Shown here piece after piece: positions 57,295 through 64,000 of a stretch of DNA of 64,000 nucleotides (position 1 is its first letter; each line of letters begins with the position of its first letter). The notes below the pieces were generated by a model, which was not told where the DNA came from, made no database searches, and saw only the letters and a program-made list of their open reading frames with translations. The position numbers and the translations under genes are program-made. The DNA is from Thermoplasmatota archaeon (GTDB taxonomy: Archaea; Thermoplasmatota; Penumbrarchaeia; JASLWR01). The stretch is from contig JASLWR010000003.1 in assembly GCA_030740765.1 (NCBI GenBank), forward strand, positions 56,089 to 120,088, read 5' to 3'.

Positions 57295-58500
57295 ATGAAC
57301 ATGAAAAGGGTAGTCTCATTAGCGATTGTAATGTGTATGGTGTTTGGCGGATTCGTAATTATGAATCCAATGATCAGTACGAAAGCAAAGGGCGAAACAC
57401 CGTTATTAACCATAACCGACATCACCGGAACAAGTGGAACTATAACAATTCTGTACACAACTTCAGATGCGGATAATGATAATCTATTAACATGTGACTG
57501 GGAATATAAGATAGATAATGGTCAATGGAAAGAAATTGATGGCGGGGCAATAGAAAACAACGATCCCAAACCCCCAGGAGTATCTTCTATTACATGGAAC
57601 ACTACATTTGGTACTAATAATCTTCAGGATATCGAAAACTTGGATATTGATTTCAAAATGAAGGTCTCAGATCAAAAGCCATTTGGGACACCTCAAGTAT
57701 CATATAATTCTCCCGGAGGTACAATCAGTGGTCTGACATGGGACGGAACAAATTATTATTCATGTGATATAGATACTGGTAAAATATATAAACATAACAC
57801 AAACGATATCCCTGTCAGTACCCCTTACAATACTCCAACCAGGTCTTATACTGGGATTGCTTGGGATGGAACTTATCTCTGGTCATGTACATATGAGGAT
57901 TTTGGAACGATTTATAAACATGAAATGGATAGTTCACTTACTGTTGTAGGTGTCCCCTTCTCTACATTCGGAAATGATCCAACTGCCATTGCTTATGATA
58001 CTATAAATGGCTGTTTATATACATATTGTATGGGAACAGGAAAAATGTATCGACATAGGGCTAGTGATCCAACGATACGGGCGGATACATATAATACAAT
58101 TGGAACTTACAAAGGATTAACTTTTGACGGCGCTCATCTTTGGGCAATAGCATGGAATCCAAATAAAATTTATAAATTTACTACTACCAATGATATCTTA
58201 CAACTTGTTGCCACATTTGACACCACTAGTGACGTTCCAGGTGGATTGACACACGGTGAAAATTATCTTTGGTGCGGAGATACGGTTGCAGACAAGATCC
58301 ATAAACTTTCAAACACTAATGCGATCTCTGATTTTTCTGAGTATTCAAATTTTAAAATCGACAACAAAGCCCCACTATCTCCTATAAATCCAACCGCAGA
58401 CCCAAGTTCCTGGTCTTCAACGAATTCATTTAATTTGAATTGGGACAATCCAAATGACCTTTCGGAAATCAATGAAGTTTACTATGAACCGACAACTTGA
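57295..58500 (+). CDS. Secreted propeller-like protein, AT-rich, probably truncated at the C-terminus
   Basis: About 401 residues. A signal peptide (VVSLAIVMCMVFGGFVIM) is followed by an Ig-like segment and five to six repeats of about 45 residues with a GI(A/T)WDGT or GLTxDG strand and a Y(S/L)(C/W)(D/S) strand, characteristic of beta-propeller blades. A second Ig-like domain begins (PLSPINPTADPSSWSSTNSF) but stops after about 45 residues at SEINEVYYEPTT, mid-domain, overlapping the converging carbonic anhydrase gene by 19 bases. The loss of a normal C-terminus or anchor suggests truncation. The sequence is much more A/T-rich than its surroundings. ATGs at 57295 and 57301 are both possible; AAGGG precedes the first by 4 bases. 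The spacer from 57068 has no gene. Confidence 0.6.
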   Translation: MNMKRVVSLAIVMCMVFGGFVIMNPMISTKAKGETPLLTITDITGTSGTITILYTTSDADNDNLLTCDWEYKIDNGQWKEIDGGAIENNDPKPPGVSSITWNTTFGTNNLQDIENLDIDFKMKVSDQKPFGTPQVSYNSPGGTISGLTWDGTNYYSCDIDTGKIYKHNTNDIPVSTPYNTPTRSYTGIAWDGTYLWSCTYEDFGTIYKHEMDSSLTVVGVPFSTFGNDPTAIAYDTINGCLYTYCMGTGKMYRHRASDPTIRADTYNTIGTYKGLTFDGAHLWAIAWNPNKIYKFTTTNDILQLVATFDTTSDVPGGLTHGENYLWCGDTVADKIHKLSNTNAISDFSEYSNFKIDNKAPLSPINPTADPSSWSSTNSFNLNWDNPNDLSEINEVYYEPTT

Positions 58501-59258
58501 AAAATGAGATCATTTTCCGTCCCCGCAAACACGGGTGTATTTTCGATTTTTTTACTATCCTTCTCGCCGTTGACGTTGATAATGATCAGCCTGCCGTATC
58601 CTTCACCAAGCTCGTTCCTGAAATCGTAGAATGCGCCCACTACCGCAAGTTTTTCGTTCTTTACGAGATCGTTGTATTTTGAAACTCCAACACCAACCTG
58701 ATAGTCGATGTTCTTAATTATGTTGTCCAGCAGCCTCTTTTCGGGATCGCTATCCTTATTCATGGGTAAAGGCGACCCTGATGGTTCGCCTAACTTGTCA
58801 GGTGGTGACCTTACTTGAAAAGCCGAGACACACTGGCTCGGATTGATAGTTTGGCACGCCAACAGGTGTGCCTTTACAAGTGAAATTGCCTGACTTAGAC
58901 GGTCAAGTTCCGCTTTTATCGGTGCTGGCTCATCAGCATATCCAGCCATCACTGCTTTTATTGCCCCGCACTCGGAATGGCCCAGTATCATAAGAACGGG
59001 TGTTTTGAGGTGGTATATGCCGTAATCGACGGATCCTTCGGCGGCGGATATCTGGTTTCCTATGTTCTCTATGGCGAATATTCGGTTTATGGCGTCTGGC
59101 AGCAATAACCTTGGCTGCACCCTGGAATCCGAACAGCTTAGCATTGTGATAAAGGTATTCTGTCCGTTCATGTGGGGAGCGAAATAATCCCGGTTGTGGG
59201 ACTCGACGAATTCATTATTACCCCACAAGAGATTTTGAATTATACTGCCAGCGTTCAT
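58482..59258 (-). CDS. Beta-class carbonic anhydrase with an in-frame palindromic insertion
   Basis: A 258-residue beta-carbonic anhydrase, interconverting CO2 and bicarbonate. The zinc ligands are seen in MLSCSDSRVQP (Cys plus the Asp-Arg dyad) and LGHSECGAIKAVMAG (His and Cys). The N-terminal half and the C-terminal part (LDNIIKNIDYQVGVGVSKYNDLV, then GAFYDFRNELGEGYGRLIIINV) are normal. Between them 38 codons (58764-58877) come from a hairpin element shared with 1943-2073, with unusual composition (Cys, Pro, Ser) for this region. The insertion falls after the helix DRLSQAISL, probably on the surface, so activity may be kept. Start ATG at 59258 after GGAAGAG. Confidence 0.85.
   Translation of the reverse strand: MNAGSIIQNLLWGNNEFVESHNRDYFAPHMNGQNTFITMLSCSDSRVQPRLLLPDAINRIFAIENIGNQISAAEGSVDYGIYHLKTPVLMILGHSECGAIKAVMAGYADEPAPIKAELDRLSQAISLVKAHLLACQTINPSQCVSAFQVRSPPDKLGEPSGSPLPMNKDSDPEKRLLDNIIKNIDYQVGVGVSKYNDLVKNEKLAVVGAFYDFRNELGEGYGRLIIINVNGEKDSKKIENTPVFAGTENDLIFQVVGS
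58764..58877 (-). repeat. Palindromic element inserted in frame in the carbonic anhydrase gene (114 bp)
   Basis: Contains AGGCGA..TCGCCT (58769-58790), GTCAGGTGGTGAC (58797-58809) and AGCCGAG..GGCT. Its ends carry the inverted octamer GTAAAGGC/GCCTTTAC. 58857-58878 equals the complement of 1943-1964 over 22 nt, and 58811-58824 that of 2060-2073 over 14 nt. The middle differs. 114 is a multiple of 3 and no stop arises in the carbonic anhydrase frame. Confidence 0.85.
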
Positions 59259-59334
59259 ACACTTCTCTTCCGTGAATTAGCTCCCGTTATTTGTTAGGTA
59301 TTCAGATTAGCAATGGTTTAGTAAAAAAAGAAAT

Positions 59335-61848
59335 TTATCTATTTCTCACCTTTCTCTGTGTCCGTACAAACAGGTATACCACCACCGAGAACATAACGAT
59401 GATAATCCAGAATACCCTGTCCCTTATCATATCGGAAAAATGCTCCCTGAGACCGATCTCCACATTCACCTTCAACACCACTTCCCTGACCACTGACACA
59501 TCACCTTCGGTGAACGCTTTTATGGTGATCTCTTTATCCGCCCCGTCCTTGATCTCGCCGGAAGCCGTTACCGTGATCGTAATCTCCCTTTTTGCCCCGG
59601 GCATCAATGTGATCTTATCGTCGGATATGCTTATCCTCCAGGTGCTATCGTCCTTGGAAACCAGCGAAATGGTGTCCCTGCCGTTCCCTGTATTCTTCAC
59701 TTCCAGAAGGAAAGACACGGAACTTCCCTCCTTGTGGACTGTCTTTTCGGAGTCACTTTCAAGGCCGAATACAATAGAATAATACTGACCTACCTTCACA
59801 TTCAACGTGCGAGAAGCCCGTGCAGAAGGTCCCTCGCCCCCCCGTATCTCTCCTTTTACCACGAACTCCACTCCATTATCGTTTGCCGGTGCGTCGGATG
59901 AGGGCGTTATATCGATGGATATCTTTTTTTCTGCACCGGGAGCTAAAGTGACCGAAACGGGCCATTCCACAAACCAGTCCGATGCATCCAGCTCCACCTC
60001 CACCTCGAGATCAACTCGCCATTCACCAGTTCCAGGGTTCTCAATAACGATGTTGAAGGATACGGTTTCGAAGTTTTTTGTGTCCCCGTCGTACTGGCTG
60101 GTAGCCTCGGTAATTCCCTCCTTGAACACCAATCGTTCCTGGATGGTGCTGGGTGTTGTGGTAATTATAGTAAAGGTCAAAGTCATCATCGATTCGTTCT
60201 GGGACGCAAACACGATGTCAAGTTGGTTCCGGATATTATCGGTTGGTTTTTCAGGTGCGGTTACTTCGAGAGTGATCTCTTTCTCATCGTTTTTCTCCAT
60301 TTCCACCAGATAACTTTCTGGATACGTTCCTTCAGGGGATATCAGGACGACATCTCCGGACACCTCTACCTGCCAGTCAAGACCGGCTTGAGGGACATCC
60401 ATGATGATCGAATCCTCTTTATCGCCGATATTTGAAACGGTGAACCCGTAGAAGACACTGCCTCCGTTATCCGCAACTTGCTCCTCTTCGTCATTCAGTT
60501 CCACTGTGAACATGTTCTGGGTGATTGCAGTTACAGATATTGGCTCCGGAAGGGTATCTTTTATAGTTGGTTCGCTCTCGGAAACCGCGGATAGCTCGAC
60601 TGTGGCCACATCTCCCTCGTTGGAATTGCTGGGAATCTTTACCTTTAACTCGGCCTCAACTTCGGACCCCGCTGTAACACTTACGCTCTCGTCAATGGTG
60701 CAGGACCAGAATGAAGGGTAGGCCGTGCAATCGATTTCGTATGTATCGTCTTCAGCACCAGTGTTCCTCAATGTGATAGTGAAAGCAACATAACTGCCGG
60801 CCATTCCCGATTTTTCATATTCACCGGACCTAAGCTGGACCCCGTATTGGGTCATGTCAAAGTTTAAAGTTGAGTTCATCGCGTTCAAGCTGTTATCGGT
60901 AATGATGACCTTGATCGTGTAACTTCCTGCAGGATGTCCGGCATCGTATTCCCATCTTGCATTAAAGGACAACGAGGCATCCTCTGGTCCGAGGTCCAGG
61001 TCTGCGGTGGCGTCCCCCACCTTGCTCATCTCCGGGTCGTACACGAGGATACTCACCGACGAGATATCGTAATCCCCTATTATGTCCTCGATCTCACCAT
61101 TTACGTCCAGATATCGTTTGCCGTCGGGGAGATTCGGCTCGAAGGATTCTGTTATTACGTCGTCCCGATAGATATCGTGTTCTACACTGGCGATCTGGTT
61201 TGAAAAAAGGGAAAGGCGGCTATTACTATTGGAATTCAGGCTATCGTAGCTGATGGTAACCGTTCCGCTGAGAGGACCTTCCTCTACCGAAGCGTTTACT
61301 CTTATACGGATGTGGTTTCCCTCACCGAAAGTGTATATGTTTTCTGAAGCAAAGGGTGGGTTGTAGAATATCACTTTCGGATATGTCCAGAAGTCCCGTT
61401 CTGCGAAGGTCGAAGATGCCACCTCGGTATCGCCGTCATAGATCTTTATAGTCACGGAAGTTTCAGTGCTGCCCGGATAAATGGGGATAAGAAACAGCTT
61501 GAACCCGTTTCGGTCACCGTCGGTCATTCCCTTTACCGGGAGATCGCCGTAAAGTGGACGAGAAGTAACGAACTCAACCGATTCGCCGTCAGCGAGACGT
61601 GTTATGGAAGGAGTGTTGTTCATTGGTGCGAGAGTATCCATGGTGAGGTCGTCCTTCAGGTATACATTAACGTCATGTTCGTCGGTCCTTGTCCAGCTTG
61701 TTTCTACTTGTTTCTCTACAGGTGAAATAAGGGTTGGCCCGGATTCTCTATAATGAAAGGGAAGGCCGAATGAGATCGCTAAAGATACAAGGGAGAAAAT
61801 AACCAGGAGTGATAGAAACCTCACATGAAATTTATTTAGTACTGTCAA
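59335..61848 (-). CDS. Cell-surface protein with repeated NEW3/CARDB-like beta domains and C-terminal membrane anchor
   Basis: An 837-residue single-pass protein: N-terminal signal sequence (FLSLLVIFSLVSLAISFGL), then several Ig-fold domains. The second half contains at least four repeats of the type found in NPCBM-associated NEW3 and CARDB domains, each with NxGxxxDTxxL or a variant (RNTGAEDDTYEI, SNIGDKEDSIIM, KNTGNGRDTISL) followed by W.v.......v.l.pG....t. A membrane helix (VFWIIIVMFSVVVYLFV) and TQRKVRNR end the protein. The start is the TTG at 61848, which has AGAGGT 8 bases upstream; the frame extends to 61866. A TATA box at 61890-61900 fits. Adhesion or S-layer association is plausible. 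Confidence 0.8.
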   Translation of the reverse strand: MTVLNKFHVRFLSLLVIFSLVSLAISFGLPFHYRESGPTLISPVEKQVETSWTRTDEHDVNVYLKDDLTMDTLAPMNNTPSITRLADGESVEFVTSRPLYGDLPVKGMTDGDRNGFKLFLIPIYPGSTETSVTIKIYDGDTEVASSTFAERDFWTYPKVIFYNPPFASENIYTFGEGNHIRIRVNASVEEGPLSGTVTISYDSLNSNSNSRLSLFSNQIASVEHDIYRDDVITESFEPNLPDGKRYLDVNGEIEDIIGDYDISSVSILVYDPEMSKVGDATADLDLGPEDASLSFNARWEYDAGHPAGSYTIKVIITDNSLNAMNSTLNFDMTQYGVQLRSGEYEKSGMAGSYVAFTITLRNTGAEDDTYEIDCTAYPSFWSCTIDESVSVTAGSEVEAELKVKIPSNSNEGDVATVELSAVSESEPTIKDTLPEPISVTAITQNMFTVELNDEEEQVADNGGSVFYGFTVSNIGDKEDSIIMDVPQAGLDWQVEVSGDVVLISPEGTYPESYLVEMEKNDEKEITLEVTAPEKPTDNIRNQLDIVFASQNESMMTLTFTIITTTPSTIQERLVFKEGITEATSQYDGDTKNFETVSFNIVIENPGTGEWRVDLEVEVELDASDWFVEWPVSVTLAPGAEKKISIDITPSSDAPANDNGVEFVVKGEIRGGEGPSARASRTLNVKVGQYYSIVFGLESDSEKTVHKEGSSVSFLLEVKNTGNGRDTISLVSKDDSTWRISISDDKITLMPGAKREITITVTASGEIKDGADKEITIKAFTEGDVSVVREVVLKVNVEIGLREHFSDMIRDRVFWIIIVMFSVVVYLFVRTQRKVRNR

Positions 61849-61889
61849 ATGGATACCTCTTTTCAATCTGACTATGTGAAATAATGGTC

Positions 61890-61900
61890 TTATATAAAAA
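61890..61900 (-). promoter_or_regulatory. TATA box of the NEW3/CARDB surface-protein gene
   Basis: Minus strand TTTTTATATAA, about 45 bases before the proposed TTG start at 61848. It leaves room for a short leader containing the AGAGGT ribosome-binding site. It is in the 250-base divergent spacer with the gene starting at 62100. Confidence 0.5.
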
Positions 61901-62053
61901 TAACTACGTTCTATTTTAATTTATCCGTGGGTGAAGGGTATGTAATTATGCAATTATATTTATGGTATCATAAAAATGAGATTCGATCGAACCGGCACTG
62001 AAGTAGTACAGGAATAGGGCCATAACCGAAGAATAATCTATTGTTCGAACAAG

Positions 62054-62063
62054 TTTATATATC
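62054..62063 (+). promoter_or_regulatory. TATA box of the gene at 62100
   Basis: TTTATATATC lies about 40 bases before the ATG at 62100. A transcript starting about 25 bases downstream would include AGGGTGA as a ribosome-binding site just before the ATG. Confidence 0.5.
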
Positions 62064-62099
62064 ATATTATTATTTTATTAAGCATTGTTTAGGGTGAGA

Positions 62100-63932
62100 A
62101 TGATTATGTGTGAATGGAGTAAAAAAGATACTCCGGGACCGATGACGGGGGCGTCCGTACTTTTGATAGTCGCACTCTTGATGACTGTCATACCAATACC
62201 CTATCACGATAATAATACACGGATTGATATTCTCTCCCCGGTAACCCGGACCTTCGATACCCGTGCCACATCAGTACCCGTATGGGACACTTCCATGAGC
62301 TGGACATATGATTATGAATATGAAAATGATTTGGGGACCACGTTTCAGGGAACCGAAACACAGGCCGTAGAGGCAATTCAGGATATCAATTTGGGTGGTT
62401 TCGAATATGAAGCATATCGTATATCCCTGAGTGGTCATGAAACATTTGATTCGGGGGATTACTCCGGGTCCACCGACATTTCGGGTTATTATTTTCTGAG
62501 GACAGCCGATCTTGCACTAATCAAGACCGAAAAAGAGACTACGACTCAGATCGACAATCCCTCGACTACCAGGAAGGAGGATATCGTAGAAACGTTTCAG
62601 CCACCCCGTAAGGATTTCAAGTTCCCGCTTGAGAAGAGCAAGTCATGGAACTCGAGTACCCACTATACGCGGCATACGACAATAACCATCGACGACAATC
62701 CCACCATGGACATCGAAGAGGGGGACTTGTATTTAACATGCCGGGTTCAGAACGAGGAGAATATACCCGTAAGCGCCGGTACGTTTTTCACCTACTCGGT
62801 GAGAAGGAGCCATAACAATAATCCGCGGAACTATACACAATACTGGTTTTCCCCGCAGGTTTCATACATAGTAAAGGACGAAGAATGTAGATCTGCTGGT
62901 GTCGAAGCCCCCGTGATGACGGGTGAAAGAGAAATGACCGACTGGACGCGTAACGAGCCTCCCGTGGTCACTGCCCCCACGGAAGGCTTGACGATGCAGG
63001 AGGACATACCCGACAAGACCATTGATCTTAATCTTTATTTTTCAGACCCTGACGACGATCCACTTGTCTTTTCACACAATGATCCGTCCCATATTTCCGT
63101 TACCATCGATTCAGGAAAGGTCACACTGACCTCGCCGTTGAACTGGTACGGGACCGATACTGTGACATTCTCGGCCAGCGATGGTATAAGCGAGATGAAC
63201 GCCACGGCTACATTGAACGTCACCGTCCTATCGGTGAACGATCCGCCCCTTCTCAAAAATGGGAAGGTGTCGCCGTCGAGCGGTACCACCGAAACGGTTT
63301 TTTCTTACTCTGTGATTTATTCCGATATTGAAGGAGATGCCCCCGCGGGGGCGAGAGTATTCATCGATGGGGTGGATTTCTCGATAGAACTGCCGTCTGC
63401 AAAGGACTGGAAGCAGGACGTCGAGCTAGATTTTTCAAGCAATATAAGCTCGGGAAGTCACATTTTCTATTTTTCTGCATCCGACAGTAATGACACGTCC
63501 CATTTTCCGGAATCCGGTACTCTTTCCGGACCTCTTGTGGACCCGGATAATTATCCTCCGGAATTGTCAACAGGGAAGGTTTTACCGGAAGAAGGAGACC
63601 TTTCAACCGAATTTTCATTCATGGTGGATTACCTGGATACGGAGGGCGATCCCGCAAAGTTCTGCAATGCATTCGTCGATGGGGTGGAGTATCAGATGAT
63701 CCCAGGAAACGGGACTTGGGATGGTGGAAAGAATTTTGTTTATTCGGCTTCACTTCAGGAAGGAGTCCACGAGTATTATTTCGAATGCAGTGACGGTATT
63801 ACCACCGTTCGCCTGCCACTTACGGGGAGCTTCCGGGGACCAGTGATAGAGATTGTGGTGAATCAGGCTCCGAGGTTGAAGGAGTGGGATATGGAGCCCG
63901 ACATAGGCGACGAAGAAACCGTCTTTACTTAA
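62100..63932 (+). CDS. Secreted Ig-repeat protein, truncated at the C-terminus
   Basis: A 610-residue protein with an N-terminal signal-anchor (GASVLLIVALLMTVIPIPY). About 200 residues of unrecognised beta-rich domain come first, then a cadherin-like/Big domain (LYFSDPDDDPLVFSH...WYGTDTVTFSASDG). Tandem repeats of about 95 residues follow, with the motif GKV.P..G...T.FSY.V.Y.D.EGD.........DG. The third repeat starts PRLKEWDMEPDIGDEETVFT and then meets TAA, where the earlier copies continue with a Tyr or Phe. The following bases form a hairpin element, so the gene was probably cut short by an insertion. The ATG at 62100 with GGTGA is preferred over an upstream TTG at 62085. Confidence 0.7.
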   Translation: MIMCEWSKKDTPGPMTGASVLLIVALLMTVIPIPYHDNNTRIDILSPVTRTFDTRATSVPVWDTSMSWTYDYEYENDLGTTFQGTETQAVEAIQDINLGGFEYEAYRISLSGHETFDSGDYSGSTDISGYYFLRTADLALIKTEKETTTQIDNPSTTRKEDIVETFQPPRKDFKFPLEKSKSWNSSTHYTRHTTITIDDNPTMDIEEGDLYLTCRVQNEENIPVSAGTFFTYSVRRSHNNNPRNYTQYWFSPQVSYIVKDEECRSAGVEAPVMTGEREMTDWTRNEPPVVTAPTEGLTMQEDIPDKTIDLNLYFSDPDDDPLVFSHNDPSHISVTIDSGKVTLTSPLNWYGTDTVTFSASDGISEMNATATLNVTVLSVNDPPLLKNGKVSPSSGTTETVFSYSVIYSDIEGDAPAGARVFIDGVDFSIELPSAKDWKQDVELDFSSNISSGSHIFYFSASDSNDTSHFPESGTLSGPLVDPDNYPPELSTGKVLPEEGDLSTEFSFMVDYLDTEGDPAKFCNAFVDGVEYQMIPGNGTWDGGKNFVYSASLQEGVHEYYFECSDGITTVRLPLTGSFRGPVIEIVVNQAPRLKEWDMEPDIGDEETVFT

Positions 63933-63937
63933 AAATA

Positions 63938-63981
63938 GCCACAAGAACGCCAGTGCCTTTAGGCTCTGGATGAATTGTGGC
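63938..63981. repeat. Nested hairpin after the truncated Ig-protein gene
   Basis: GCCACAA (63938-63944) pairs with TTGTGGC (63975-63981). Inside, CCAG..GCC-TTTA-GGC..CTGG forms a second, bulged stem. It lies 6 bases after the premature TAA and resembles the nested palindromes elsewhere in the window. The window ends 19 bases later. Confidence 0.55.
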
Positions 63982-64000
63982 GCCGAAGATTTAAACCGGT

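Overview
The window reads as a chromosomal segment of an archaeon, most likely a mesophilic member of the Thermoplasmatota. The basis is the set of archaeal-type proteins: valyl-tRNA synthetase, UMP kinase, archaeal phosphopantetheine adenylyltransferase, tRNA-splicing endonuclease and a DUF2116 zinc-finger protein. In addition there are GGTGA-type ribosome-binding sites and archaeal TATA boxes, and several genes look leaderless. The exact lineage cannot be fixed from sequence reading alone.

Layout. 0-9.6 kb: small membrane proteins, an E1-like adenylyltransferase, a PHP phosphoesterase, a MagIII-like DNA glycosylase, a Fic AMP-transferase, tRNA-Val(CAC), a membrane M50-like metallopeptidase and an M20 dipeptidase. 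9.5-12.4 kb: tRNA-Arg(CCU) and valS. 12.4-20.2 kb is accessory in character: an AAA/DUF4143 ATPase, VapBC, an AT-rich secreted protein, a bacterial-type HtpG, an HNH protein, a RelE-like/DUF2683 toxin-antitoxin pair and a frameshifted gene. 20.2-34.9 kb lies on the minus strand: pyrH, DUF2116 and coaD, two very large surface proteins, the TrkH/TrkA potassium system and endA. 35.2-57.1 kb is a single 21.8-kb gene encoding a soluble, all-helical protein of about 7,275 residues ending in a zinc ribbon. 57.3-64 kb: surface Ig/propeller-type proteins and a beta-carbonic anhydrase.

Two things stand out. First, the window is peppered with clusters of short perfect palindromes that share geometry rather than sequence. 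They are arranged in tandem (about 27-nt period at 7381-7533) and nested inside one another's loops (4417-4481, 5369-5420). Members sit in frame inside the Fic gene (56 codons) and the carbonic anhydrase gene (38 codons), interrupt a tRNA-Val fragment, supply the pepD stop codon and follow a truncated Ig-protein gene. Pairs of copies share identical outer arms but differ in the middle, as if new material enters hairpin loops. All the clusters I found are in the first 20 kb or the last 6 kb; I saw none in the long gene blocks between.

Second, the giant gene has a two-level repeat. A landmark motif recurs 15 times, and its spacing is quantised: 993 nt (five times), 1191 (twice), 1389 and 1587 (twice). 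These differ by exact multiples of 198 nt, which is 66 codons. The protein therefore looks like a chain of 331-residue super-repeats (five 66-residue modules) with zero to three extra copies of one module.

The two large surface proteins are anchored by one C-terminal membrane helix and carry long acidic cytoplasmic tails. One tail ends in a zinc ribbon of the same kind as the giant protein's C-terminus, a possible but unproven functional link between envelope and cytoplasm.
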